Of a DNA stretch of 33,153 nucleotides, positions 24,477-32,071 are shown piece after piece. The position numbers and the translations under genes were made by a program. The notes beneath the pieces are model-generated. The model saw only the letters and a list, made by a program, of their open reading frames with translations. It made no database searches and was not told where the DNA came from. Position 1 is the first letter of the stretch. Every line of letters begins with the position of its first letter. Source of the DNA: Bacillus sp. (in: firmicutes) (GTDB taxonomy: Bacteria; Bacillota; Clostridia; Lachnospirales; Lachnospiraceae); assembly GCA_023666125.1 (NCBI GenBank), contig JAMPCN010000029.1, positions 1-33,153 of the forward strand, given 5' to 3'.

Positions 24477-26309
24477 CTACATAATTTTCAATTTCCGGCA
24501 TAATGCCGCGCCCTGATGGCGGTCAATGGAGCCGTTTAGCGCATCCGTTCCATCCTGTGCGAGAATATCCAGTTGATAAGCCGCCGATACAAGAGGCTGT
24601 AGCGGCTTATCAACAACGCCATCATAAGGACAGGGCTGCGCGCCGGGCAGTGTTTTTCTGCTTTTGTATGCCATCATCAGAAATCTGATAAAATCTAACA
24701 GCGTTACCGGCTCTTGCGGCTCAAACTTTTTATCCGGATAGTCCGCCGCGTTGATAATGCCGTTTGAGAGTCCGCATTCTATAATGCCGGCGTACCATTC
24801 ATGACCGACAATATCGGTAAAATAATCATTATAAACATTTGTCATAAAAAATCCGGCTCTGCGGATAACCATATCCAAAGCTTCCGCCCGTAGCAGGACA
24901 TCCGACGGTCTGTCGGGTTCCGCAAATTCCTCGGGAGCATCCTCCAGGGAAAAATCTTCCGGTTTCTGCATAGGTTCCATAGGCTCCGGTTCATCCCAAA
25001 GCCGGGGCTGTTCGTCCATCTGCGCGGCGAGCCACGCATAGCCTGTACCTGCGTCGCGGCATGTCTGTCGGATTTGTTCACAGATAATGGCGGCCATCCG
25101 CTGCGCGCCGAAGTCGTTATGGTGCGTATAATCGGACGGAAAGAAATATTTCTTGGCGTTTTCTTTTTCTAGGCCTGTTACAAATTCCATGCTGAAACGG
25201 TGCAAATCCAAAACCGGAACGGCCAGACGCTGTCCAAGTTCCAAACAGGCGTCGGCATAGTCTTTTAATAAGTCATTGTAGGTACCGTCGCTGCCGCGCC
25301 AGGTATTGCGTGCAACGGGAGTGACCAATATCGGATAAACGCCCTTTTTGCGGCATTCTGTGATATATCTTTCCAAGTTGGCAGAGTAACCCTCATCTGC
25401 CTTTAAGTGCATGAGTTTTTGGTCGTTATGCCCAAATTGAAAGAGCATGTAATCACCCGCTTTACAGCGGCTCATGGGAATATCCGCATGTCCCTCGCTG
25501 CGGAAGCTTTCCGTTGTCAGCCCCGAGTGGGAGTGATTGGAGACCGTCAGCACACCCTTGATAAAGTAGGGAAGCATCTGCCCCCATCCCGCATAGCTTG
25601 TCTGCGGGGCGTAAGGATATTCCGCGGACTGGTCGGTTACCGTGGAATCCCCGGCGATATAGAGTACCGGGCAGCGTATTTCTTCTATTTCTATTTTGAT
25701 AGATGCCGTGTTGGCAATCGCCATCTCTGCTGTTGCAGCGTCAGTCGCCGCGCCGGATGCCATCGCTCCATCTGTCGCCGCTTCATCTACAGTAACCCCG
25801 TCAGCCGCCAACGCGCCGCTGGCGGTAACGGACAGCTCGATACAGCGGTTTTCGCACGGCTTTTCCTGTCCGCGGGGGATGATGCCGCATACTTCTACAT
25901 ACATATCCTGACAGAAAGTCTCTCCCGCAGGAAGCTTTTCTATATAAGCGGCAAGACAGCGTCTGCCCGTAAAAATGCGGATATCGGACAAATCCTCTTT
26001 TGAACGGAGCGTTACGGTAATCCGGTAACTGCCCTCCTCGGGAACCGCGCATTTAAAACGCAGAGGAATCTGTCTTCGCTTATCGACTTTGTCGAGGTCT
26101 AAGACGCGGTACCAGGGAACCGGCATAAAACCGCCGTTACATTCAGGAAACATTAAAAGCGGCTGGCTTTCCATGTTCTGCTGCGTGATAAAGCCGTATC
26201 CCCGTTTGTCCGTATACAAGTCTTTGGCCTTGACATGGACGGTATTTTGGGCGTCATCCGCTTTACAGAAAGCGGAATCTGATGAAAAATAATAGTTCTG
26301 TTTGTACAT
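24477..26309 (-). CDS. SGNH/GDSL acetylesterase (rhamnogalacturonan acetylesterase-like) with SLH-like C-terminus
   Basis: 610 residues in four parts. Residues 1-175 are a beta-rich, carbohydrate-binding-like region (DKRGYGFITQQN, GSYRITVTLRS). Residues 175-212 are a repetitive Ala/Thr/Asp/Met linker. Residues 215-430 are the CE12-type esterase: GDSTVTDQ (Ser about 222), HSGLTTESFR, FQFGHNDQK (about 291) and DYTHHNDFGAQ (catalytic Asp and His about 394-397). Residues 468-610 look like three SLH-type units: RAEALDMVIRRAG; FTDIVGHEWYAGIIECGLSN with FEPQEPVTLLDFIRFLMMAY; and AAYQLDILAQDG with IDRHQGAALCRKL. There is no signal peptide, which is odd for SLH domains. It would deacetylate imported rhamnogalacturonan fragments between the GH105 and GH112 genes. 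Confidence 0.87.
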   Translation of the reverse strand: MYKQNYYFSSDSAFCKADDAQNTVHVKAKDLYTDKRGYGFITQQNMESQPLLMFPECNGGFMPVPWYRVLDLDKVDKRRQIPLRFKCAVPEEGSYRITVTLRSKEDLSDIRIFTGRRCLAAYIEKLPAGETFCQDMYVEVCGIIPRGQEKPCENRCIELSVTASGALAADGVTVDEAATDGAMASGAATDAATAEMAIANTASIKIEIEEIRCPVLYIAGDSTVTDQSAEYPYAPQTSYAGWGQMLPYFIKGVLTVSNHSHSGLTTESFRSEGHADIPMSRCKAGDYMLFQFGHNDQKLMHLKADEGYSANLERYITECRKKGVYPILVTPVARNTWRGSDGTYNDLLKDYADACLELGQRLAVPVLDLHRFSMEFVTGLEKENAKKYFFPSDYTHHNDFGAQRMAAIICEQIRQTCRDAGTGYAWLAAQMDEQPRLWDEPEPMEPMQKPEDFSLEDAPEEFAEPDRPSDVLLRAEALDMVIRRAGFFMTNVYNDYFTDIVGHEWYAGIIECGLSNGIINAADYPDKKFEPQEPVTLLDFIRFLMMAYKSRKTLPGAQPCPYDGVVDKPLQPLVSAAYQLDILAQDGTDALNGSIDRHQGAALCRKLKIM

Positions 26310-26339
26310 ACTGAAAGAACCTCTTTTTCCCGATAAGTC

Positions 26340-27389
26340 TTAAAGCGCGCCGTCTTTGGCGATATCTGCGGAAACTAGTACATTACTGAAAAAGGCGAGT
26401 GCAAGACCCTGGCCCCAGCCCTGTATCCAGCGTCTGGAAATGCCGCGGTAGCCCTCAATATCGTTCATAACGGCGGTGCCGCCCGATACGTTCATCACCC
26501 GGCCGTCATCGCTGACATTGTCCAAAAGACCCTGAATGGATTTATTGATATAGCGGATATGTAACGGATTGCCGCGCTCTAACATAGCTGCCGCGATGCC
26601 CGCTGATGCCGAAATCTCTTCATAGGACTGTTCGTCGTTTAAAACCGTGCGCCAGAGTCCGTTAGGCGTCTGTACCGTTTTCAGGGCGGCAAGCTGGTCG
26701 TTTAAGGAACCCGCGATATCCAGATATTTCGGATAAAGATAGCATTCCGGTAAAATGCTGCTTACCTTGGACATCGTATAGGCTGCCCATGCGTTGGCTC
26801 TTCCCCAGTAGATGCCGGACATATGGTCTTTGGTAATATTATTATAGCCATGGTAATAAAAGCCTGTTTTGTCATCCTGTAAATAATTGATATGCCAGTA
26901 CCATTGATTCAGGGCATCTTCAATCATTGCTTCATCCTTATTGATAACGCCTACCCGTAGTAAGAAAAAGGCTGCCATAAACAGCGTATCGGCCCATGCC
27001 TGTTCCGGGAAATCGTTGTTGGCGGATACCGTATGCTGCAATACGTTATCGCCGAAGCGGAGAGCTTCTTTTTGCAAATATTCTATTTTGCTCATGACAA
27101 GATCCCAGTATTTCTGTTCACCGGTAGCCTGATAGAGCGTAACCAGGCAGTGGCCCATGGCGCAGGCGTTGACGGTCCATACTTTTGGCAGGCCAAGCGC
27201 AATTAATTCATCTATGCGTTCTTTTAGAAGCGTCAGGTATTTTTCCTTCTTTGTTTTTTCATAAGCTTCACTGATGCCGTAGTAAGCCACGCCGCACGGC
27301 CAGTCCCATGTCAAGTCCATTTTCATGGTTCTATCCACGATTCTGTCAACCACATCTTCAATCTGTTCTTTGTTAAATTCCAACTGCAT
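26340..27389 (-). CDS. Unsaturated rhamnogalacturonyl hydrolase, GH105 (YteR/YesR-like)
   Basis: A 349-residue (alpha/alpha)6-barrel enzyme that removes the unsaturated galacturonic acid left by rhamnogalacturonan lyases. Family marks are MKMDLTWDWPCGVAYYGISEAY, AWADTLFMAAFFLLRVG (Asp134 in the position of the YteR catalytic Asp), YYHGYNN, GIYWGRANAWAAYTM and SRRWIQGWGQG. No signal peptide, so it acts on imported oligosaccharides. The frame is open to 27575, but GGAGGG just before the ATG at 27389 sets the start. It is first in the minus-strand operon with the esterase and GH112. Confidence 0.93.
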   Translation of the reverse strand: MQLEFNKEQIEDVVDRIVDRTMKMDLTWDWPCGVAYYGISEAYEKTKKEKYLTLLKERIDELIALGLPKVWTVNACAMGHCLVTLYQATGEQKYWDLVMSKIEYLQKEALRFGDNVLQHTVSANNDFPEQAWADTLFMAAFFLLRVGVINKDEAMIEDALNQWYWHINYLQDDKTGFYYHGYNNITKDHMSGIYWGRANAWAAYTMSKVSSILPECYLYPKYLDIAGSLNDQLAALKTVQTPNGLWRTVLNDEQSYEEISASAGIAAAMLERGNPLHIRYINKSIQGLLDNVSDDGRVMNVSGGTAVMNDIEGYRGISRRWIQGWGQGLALAFFSNVLVSADIAKDGAL

Positions 27390-27416
27390 AATAAACCCTC
27401 CTTCCATGATACCACT

Positions 27417-27422
27417 ATTATA
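27417..27422 (-). promoter_or_regulatory. Candidate -10 box of the GH105-esterase-GH112 operon
   Basis: A perfect TATAAT on the minus strand, 28 bases before the GH105 ATG, has no recognisable -35 box 16-18 bases upstream. One of two ATACAAAAA direct repeats overlaps it. This fits activator dependence, for example on the AraC protein at 21318. Confidence 0.4.
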
Positions 27423-27640
27423 CAAAAAAACGCATTTTTTCGCTATATTGCTTTCATACAAAAATACAGCAATTTCGACCATAATGCCAAAGAAGCCGGA
27501 AATCATGGTATTGTGATAGTAACATATCAGGAATATAAAATTCATTTTATGCATGAGTTGCACTTCAGCGCGCACGAATGGTAATGCTTATATATACACT
27601 AAATAAGCTGAAAATAGCTGTAGAGATTCCGGCGCGGGTA

Positions 27641-27649
27641 TGATACAAT
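27641..27649 (+). promoter_or_regulatory. Extended -10 promoter of rhaM
   Basis: TGATACAAT (TG, one base, TACAAT) lies 57 bases before the rhaM ATG; the -35 position holds TAGAGA, a weak match. Confidence 0.45.
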
Positions 27650-27705
27650 ATAAGTACATTTTTAGCGGTATAGAGCAAATATAATGAAAAAAGGAGACAA
27701 ACACT

Positions 27706-28017
27706 ATGATTAAAGGTTTTAAAATGAAGCTGTACCCCGGACAGGAAGCGGAGTATGAAAAACGCCATAATGAACTGTGGCAGGAGATGAAAGACATGAT
27801 ACATGAGCATGGCGGGAAAAATTATTCGATTTTTCTGGACAAGGAAACGCTGACGTTATTTGGCTATATTGAGATAGAGGATGAAGAACTCTGGGCAAAA
27901 GGCGCGGATACGGCGATTAACCGGAAATGGTGGGATTTTATGGCGGATATTATGGAGACAAATCCGGACAACAGCCCGGTGTCGATAGATTTAAAACCGC
28001 TTTTCCATCTCGATTAG
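27706..28017 (+). CDS. rhaM: L-rhamnose mutarotase
   Basis: A 103-residue enzyme that interconverts the anomers of L-rhamnose, making free rhamnose from glycosidases or phosphorylases usable by rhamnose isomerase. It follows the E. coli RhaM (YiiL) pattern: MIKGFKMKLYPGQEAEYEKRHNELW (Tyr17 and His21 in the active-site positions), HGGKNYSIFLDKETLTLFGYIEIE, and the signature WWDFMADIM followed by NPDNSPVS. The ribosome site AAAGGAG is well placed. It is divergent from the GH105 operon and co-oriented with the TIM-barrel gene. It is the strongest evidence that this locus handles rhamnose. Confidence 0.94.
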   Translation: MIKGFKMKLYPGQEAEYEKRHNELWQEMKDMIHEHGGKNYSIFLDKETLTLFGYIEIEDEELWAKGADTAINRKWWDFMADIMETNPDNSPVSIDLKPLFHLD

Positions 28018-28065
28018 TGTGAAAAATGGATTTTTCACAGACTGAGAGAAAGGTATGGTATTAAT
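28015..28065 (+). repeat. Short hairpin element (copy B) between rhaM and the TIM-barrel gene
   Basis: TGTGAAAAAT (28018-28027) and ATTTTTCACA (28030-28039) are perfect 10-base inverted arms two bases apart. The element starts at the rhaM stop TAG and ends ATGGTATTAAT against the next ATG. Its first 13 bases (TAGTGTGAAAAAT) and its end match the element at 5117-5256, while the inner stems are missing. The ribosome site it supplies (AGAAAGG) is mediocre. Confidence 0.6.
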
Positions 28066-28878
28066 ATGAAAATAGGCGTAAGGGCGCATGATTACGGTAA
28101 AATGGAAATCGAAAAAGCGGCGCAGACGCTCCATGAGGAAGGCTATGAAGCGGCGCAGCTTGCGCTGCCGAAAGTGTTTACGGGAATCGACAGCTATGAG
28201 GATATTACGGGAAGCCATTTAGAACGGATTCGGAGAGCCTTTGAGGAATGGAAAGTGGAAATTCCGGTATTCGGCTGTTATATGGATTTGGGAAATCCGA
28301 ATGCGGAAGTCAGGGATTATGCGGTACGGACATTAAAAAAATGCCTGGCTTACAGCAAAGAAGTCGGCGCGAACGTGGTCGGCACGGAAACCGCCTACCC
28401 CCATCTGAGCGCGGAGGAAAAGGCGAAATGGTATCCGTCCATGATAGACGGCGTAAAACGTGTTGTGGAAGAGGCGGTGCGTTTAGACGTAAAACTGGCG
28501 ATAGAGCCTGTTTACTGGCATCCTTTGGAAAATCTGGAAGCCGTGCTGGATGTTATGGATAAAGTAGGAGACGAGAAACATCTGCGGATGATTTTTGACG
28601 CTTCCAATCTGTTAGAGTTTCCCGATACGACCGACCAGAACGCATATTGGGGCGAGTGGCTGGAATGTACGGGAAAGTACATAGAGGCAATGCACATCAA
28701 AGACTTTTATTTTGATGAACAGGGAAATTACCGGCCTGTGCCTCTTGGAAAAGGCGTTATTCAATATGAGGCAATTTCCAAATGGCTTCATGCAAACCGC
28801 CCGGATATGTATCTTTTGCGTGAAGAAATGAATCCGGATATTGCCAAAGATGAGATTGCGTTCATGAAAAAACTGTAA
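28066..28878 (+). CDS. Sugar phosphate isomerase/epimerase-like TIM-barrel protein
   Basis: A 270-residue protein of the AP_endonuc_2/xylose-isomerase-like TIM-barrel superfamily. The metal-site pattern is present: Glu in LAIEPVYWHP, Asp in RMIFDASNLLEF, His in EAMHIKDFYF, and Glu in YLLREEMNPD. The exact reaction (isomerase, epimerase, or other aldose/ketose conversion) cannot be read from the sequence. Expression together with rhaM suggests a sugar released from rhamnogalacturonan, such as L-rhamnose or a uronic acid. It follows the short hairpin element. Confidence 0.85.
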   Translation: MKIGVRAHDYGKMEIEKAAQTLHEEGYEAAQLALPKVFTGIDSYEDITGSHLERIRRAFEEWKVEIPVFGCYMDLGNPNAEVRDYAVRTLKKCLAYSKEVGANVVGTETAYPHLSAEEKAKWYPSMIDGVKRVVEEAVRLDVKLAIEPVYWHPLENLEAVLDVMDKVGDEKHLRMIFDASNLLEFPDTTDQNAYWGEWLECTGKYIEAMHIKDFYFDEQGNYRPVPLGKGVIQYEAISKWLHANRPDMYLLREEMNPDIAKDEIAFMKKL

Positions 28879-28916
28879 AAATCAGATGGCACATGAGAAT
28901 ATCTGGAGACTCCGTT

Positions 28917-30437
28917 ATGTTTAAATTCCTGGAAGACCATTATGCGAAAAAACAGGTCAATCTTATTTTGGCAGAAGGAATCTTCGATTTCGTATTGTAT
29001 ATTAATATACGCCAAGGCACATACATTAGAAAGTACGAAAAGAGAAACCTGCCATATTCCCTGCAAAAAGAAGGAAGATACGAGGATTTGCTGCAAAGCC
29101 TGCAAAGCGGGCTTTATGTCGGCAGGGAGGAGTTTTCCGAAAATATGAAATTATCCCATATTATCGGAAAACTTTCCCTGCTGGGAAAGTATGCGGTACA
29201 GTGTCATATATTAATAAAAGGACACATATATAATAAAAGAATATTCTTTTTTCGGGAAGATTCCGGAAAAAATATAATTGCCGTCGGTGAAGATGTTACC
29301 GATGCCATGCAAGGGCGTTTTCAAGAGGATATTACGGCCTATCTTACTCATGAAATCAAAACGTCTCTCAACAGCCTTTGCGGCAATCTGCATATTTTGC
29401 AGACAGACAGGGAAACGTTTGGGGAAAACAGATATTTGGAGAATGCCGTTTTTTCTGCGGACTATTTGCAGCGTCTGGTAAACAGCGCCCTGCATATTTC
29501 GGCGATAGAGAACAAGAAAAGTGTCATGAAATTAGAAACTGTCACTATGGAAGAACTGGCGGACTGCCCCCGGAGGATGTTTGAAAAAGAGGCGGCGAAG
29601 AAGAATATCCGATTGCAGTTTTTGCCGGAAAAACCGGTATATCAATATTTGTATCTGTATAAGGATGTTATCTGGCAGATTCTTATCAATCTGATTTCCA
29701 ATGCCATAAAATATACAGACAGCGGGGGAAGCGTTACCTGCCGTATGGCGCAGACGTATTTGGAAGAAAAAAGAGTCAGGCTCACTTTAGAGGTGACAGA
29801 TACGGGAATCGGTATGGAACAGGCATTTTTACCTGCGGCATGGGAAAGCTATACGAGAGAACGGAGAGAAAAGGCGGCGCAGGGAAGCGGTCTGGGTCTT
29901 ACGATAACGAAGCGCCTGGTGGAATTTTTACAGGGAGAAATTCATATTGACAGTCAGGTTGGAGCAGGAACGAAAGTATCCGTAAATCTGGAAGCGGACG
30001 CTGATGATGCGCTGTATGATTTTGCAGCGTCATACGCATCCCGTGCGCCAAAGATTCGTTCGGATGAGATAATTACCATAAAAAGAGCGTTGGTTGCGGA
30101 AGATGAAGAAAGCAATATGGCAGTTTTGTGTCAATATCTGTATGAATTGGGGGTCGCAGCGGATATAAGCCATAACGGCAGAGAGGTCATAGACATTTTT
30201 AAACGCTCAGAGGAAAACTATTATGATGTGATTTTGCTGGATATTCATATGCCAAAGATAAGCGGTATGGAAGCGGTTCGGACAATCAGGAATATGGACA
30301 GGAAAGACAGCGGGCTGCCAATTATCGCTGTCACGGCGGACGGCGAGGCGGTATCCGCCGAAATAAGCGGCTGTCTGTTGAAACCATATAACTTGGAAGA
30401 TATTCGGCATATATTGTTACAATATCAGAAATGCTAA
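28917..30437 (+). CDS. Soluble hybrid histidine kinase with C-terminal receiver domain
   Basis: About 506 residues with no membrane segment. Residues 1-130 are a PAS-like sensor region (FVLYINIRQGTYI ... GKNIIAVGEDVTDAM). The dimerisation box YLTHEIKTSLNSLCGNL carries the phospho-accepting His (about 145). The ATPase domain follows with NLISNAIKYTD, DTGIGM and GSGLGLTI. The receiver (about 385-506) has VAEDEESN, VILLDIHMPKISGMEAV (Asp about 442), AVTAD and LLKPYN. It starts 38 bases after the isomerase gene; GGAG eight bases before 28917 is better than the ATG at 28893. No output domain, so phosphate must be passed on, presumably to the regulator at 31116. Signal unknown and intracellular. 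Confidence 0.92.
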   Translation: MFKFLEDHYAKKQVNLILAEGIFDFVLYINIRQGTYIRKYEKRNLPYSLQKEGRYEDLLQSLQSGLYVGREEFSENMKLSHIIGKLSLLGKYAVQCHILIKGHIYNKRIFFFREDSGKNIIAVGEDVTDAMQGRFQEDITAYLTHEIKTSLNSLCGNLHILQTDRETFGENRYLENAVFSADYLQRLVNSALHISAIENKKSVMKLETVTMEELADCPRRMFEKEAAKKNIRLQFLPEKPVYQYLYLYKDVIWQILINLISNAIKYTDSGGSVTCRMAQTYLEEKRVRLTLEVTDTGIGMEQAFLPAAWESYTRERREKAAQGSGLGLTITKRLVEFLQGEIHIDSQVGAGTKVSVNLEADADDALYDFAASYASRAPKIRSDEIITIKRALVAEDEESNMAVLCQYLYELGVAADISHNGREVIDIFKRSEENYYDVILLDIHMPKISGMEAVRTIRNMDRKDSGLPIIAVTADGEAVSAEISGCLLKPYNLEDIRHILLQYQKC

Positions 30438-31144
30438 AGGGTATGAAACAAAGCCGGAAATATGACAGCCATGAAGAGGCGGAAAAGATAAAGGAACAGG
30501 AAAGAGCGCGCATTATACAGCAGATAGACCCTCATTTTATTTTTAACACATTGGGCGCTATCCGCATTGCCACCAAGACCAATGCCGATTTGGCGTACGA
30601 TATGATTTATGACTTTTCAAAATACTTAAGATGTGTGCTTCACACAGTGACGCATAGAGAAAATATTCTTTTTAAGGAAGAAGCGGCGCATGTTATTACT
30701 TATCTTAATCTGGAAAAGATAAGGTTTGGCGATAATATTATGTTTTGCATGGATATTCAGACTGAGGATTTTATGCTGCCGCCGTTATCCCTGCCTCCGC
30801 TTGTGGACAATGCCGTCAGGCACGGGCTGCAAAGAGGCAGAAGAAAGGGCATGGTGACGCTTCGCACATACCAGACCGCTGCGGAATACATTGTACAGGT
30901 GGAGGATGACGGCGTCGGGTTTGAAACGGCGCAATACAGTGTGCTGCCTGCTGATGACAGCGCGCAGGCGGGCGGACTGCAAAGAGTGAAATATTTAATG
31001 GAAAATATGGCGGACGGCAGTTTGGAAATGAAGAGCTTATTGGGAGTCGGCACGGTTGTTACCTTACATATTCCTAAAACGCCGGAGGATAAACAATCAG
31101 AAAGGGTGGTGCATCATGAGGATAAGAGCTATTTTGGTGGATGA
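30431..31144 (+). CDS. Soluble LytS/YesM-type histidine kinase (His_kinase family), no sensor domain
   Basis: A 237-residue kinase core. RARIIQQIDPHFIFNTLGAIR carries the phospho-accepting His35, and the ATPase part has LPPLVDNAVRHG and DDGVGFE, then GGLQRVKYLMENMADGSLEM. YesM/LytS proteins normally have several membrane helices before this core; here only about 25 charged, probably helical residues precede it, so the signal must come from a partner, perhaps the hybrid kinase. The start overlaps the upstream stop (ATGCTAA) and its end overlaps the regulator gene by 29 bases, so the three are translated together. Confidence 0.9.
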   Translation: MLKGMKQSRKYDSHEEAEKIKEQERARIIQQIDPHFIFNTLGAIRIATKTNADLAYDMIYDFSKYLRCVLHTVTHRENILFKEEAAHVITYLNLEKIRFGDNIMFCMDIQTEDFMLPPLSLPPLVDNAVRHGLQRGRRKGMVTLRTYQTAAEYIVQVEDDGVGFETAQYSVLPADDSAQAGGLQRVKYLMENMADGSLEMKSLLGVGTVVTLHIPKTPEDKQSERVVHHEDKSYFGG

Positions 31145-31925
31145 TGAGCCGTGGAGCATGAAACAGTTTCTCATCGAATGCCAGGATATGGGTATCGAAT
31201 TGCAGGAGTGTTTTACGGATGCCGAAACGGCGCTTTCCTATGCCGGGGAACATACGGTGGAACTGGCGTTTTTGGACGTGAAACTGCCGGATATGGATGG
31301 TATCGCGCTTGGCAGAAAATTAAAGCAGATGAATCATGATATGCTCATTATTTATATCAGCGCTTATGAGGAGTATATAAAGGAAGCGATTGTAGACATA
31401 AAGGCGGACTATTATATATTGAAGCCATACAGCGCGGCGGATGTGGCCGATGCGCTTGAGAGGGTCAGATATTTATCCGGCAGGCTGCACAAAAGGGTAA
31501 TGGTCCGTACATTCGGCGAATTTGACGTTTTTATAGATGGGGAACTGGTGGCTTTTTCTAATCAGAAAGCCAAAGAGTTATTTGCGCTTTGCATTGACAA
31601 CGGTGGTGAAGTCAGCATGAAAAAGGCGGTGGAAATGCTCTGGGAAAACAGGAATTATGATGAAAGGGTAAAAGGACTTTACCGTAAAGCGATTCTTTAT
31701 CTGCGTATGATGTTTAAGGAATATGGCGTGGAGAATATATTCGGCAGCGCAAGAGGAAGCTGCCATATCAATAAACGGGAGATTGATTGCGATTACTATG
31801 AAGTGCTGGATGGAAAATGTATAAAAGACACCTTATTTGACGGCCGATATATGCCGAATTATTCATGGGGAGAAGAAACATGCGGGCATTTGTGCCGTAT
31901 AGCGGCGGAATATCTGTTAGATTAA
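31116..31925 (+). CDS. Response regulator with SARP-type winged-helix output
   Basis: A 269-residue regulator. The receiver has DDEPW (Asp9/10), AFLDVKLPDMDGIALG (phospho-accepting Asp54), YISAYEEYI and the Lys in YYILKPYSA. The output (about 130-269) begins VMVRTFGEFDVFIDGELVAFSNQKAKELFALCID, the opening of the SARP/Trans_reg_C winged helix, followed by VKGLYRKAILYLRMMFKEYG and a C-terminal tail ending EYLLD. The ATG at 31116 has AAAGGGTGG upstream; the frame opens at 31056. As the last gene of the kinase cluster it is the probable output. Immediately downstream are flagellar genes, but those have their own sigma-D promoter. Confidence 0.9.
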   Translation: MRIRAILVDDEPWSMKQFLIECQDMGIELQECFTDAETALSYAGEHTVELAFLDVKLPDMDGIALGRKLKQMNHDMLIIYISAYEEYIKEAIVDIKADYYILKPYSAADVADALERVRYLSGRLHKRVMVRTFGEFDVFIDGELVAFSNQKAKELFALCIDNGGEVSMKKAVEMLWENRNYDERVKGLYRKAILYLRMMFKEYGVENIFGSARGSCHINKREIDCDYYEVLDGKCIKDTLFDGRYMPNYSWGEETCGHLCRIAAEYLLD

Positions 31926-31967
31926 CATTTTGCGGCCTGTAATTTAAAAAAAATTAGGATGACCCTC

Positions 31968-31994
31968 TAAAGTCTTTGGAAAATTATCCGATAC
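31968..31994 (+). promoter_or_regulatory. Sigma-D (sigma-28) flagellar promoter
   Basis: TAAA (31968-31971), exactly 15 bases, then TCCGATAC (31987-31994) matches the sigma-28 consensus TAAA-N15-GCCGATAA at ten of twelve positions. It lies about 80 bases before flgM, where late-class flagellar promoters are expected. Confidence 0.85.
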
Positions 31995-32071
31995 ATTTAA
32001 TAACAGTTGATGAATATGGATTTGGATTATCAACGAAGAATCATGGAACGGACAGGAAGGAGGAGTCAAAA

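Larger units (their letters stand above)
27390..27705. other. 316-base divergent regulatory region between GH105 and rhaM
   Basis: AT-rich DNA carrying both outward promoters. Besides the two promoter candidates listed separately, ATACAAAAA occurs twice in the same orientation (27420-27428 and 27456-27464, 36 bases apart), which may be regulator half-sites. No small gene with a credible ribosome site was found. Confidence 0.5.

Noticed and set aside
25407-26003. Long plus-strand open frame (198 codons) opposite the esterase
   Set aside because: It is antisense to a well-supported gene, with no ribosome site and an arginine/cysteine-rich composition typical of a shadow frame.
27390-27575. 62-residue extension of GH105 with a hydrophobic stretch that might look like a signal peptide
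   Set aside because: GGAGGG directly precedes the ATG at 27389, the extension overlaps the promoter region, and its cysteine/tyrosine-rich segment lacks a proper signal peptide layout.
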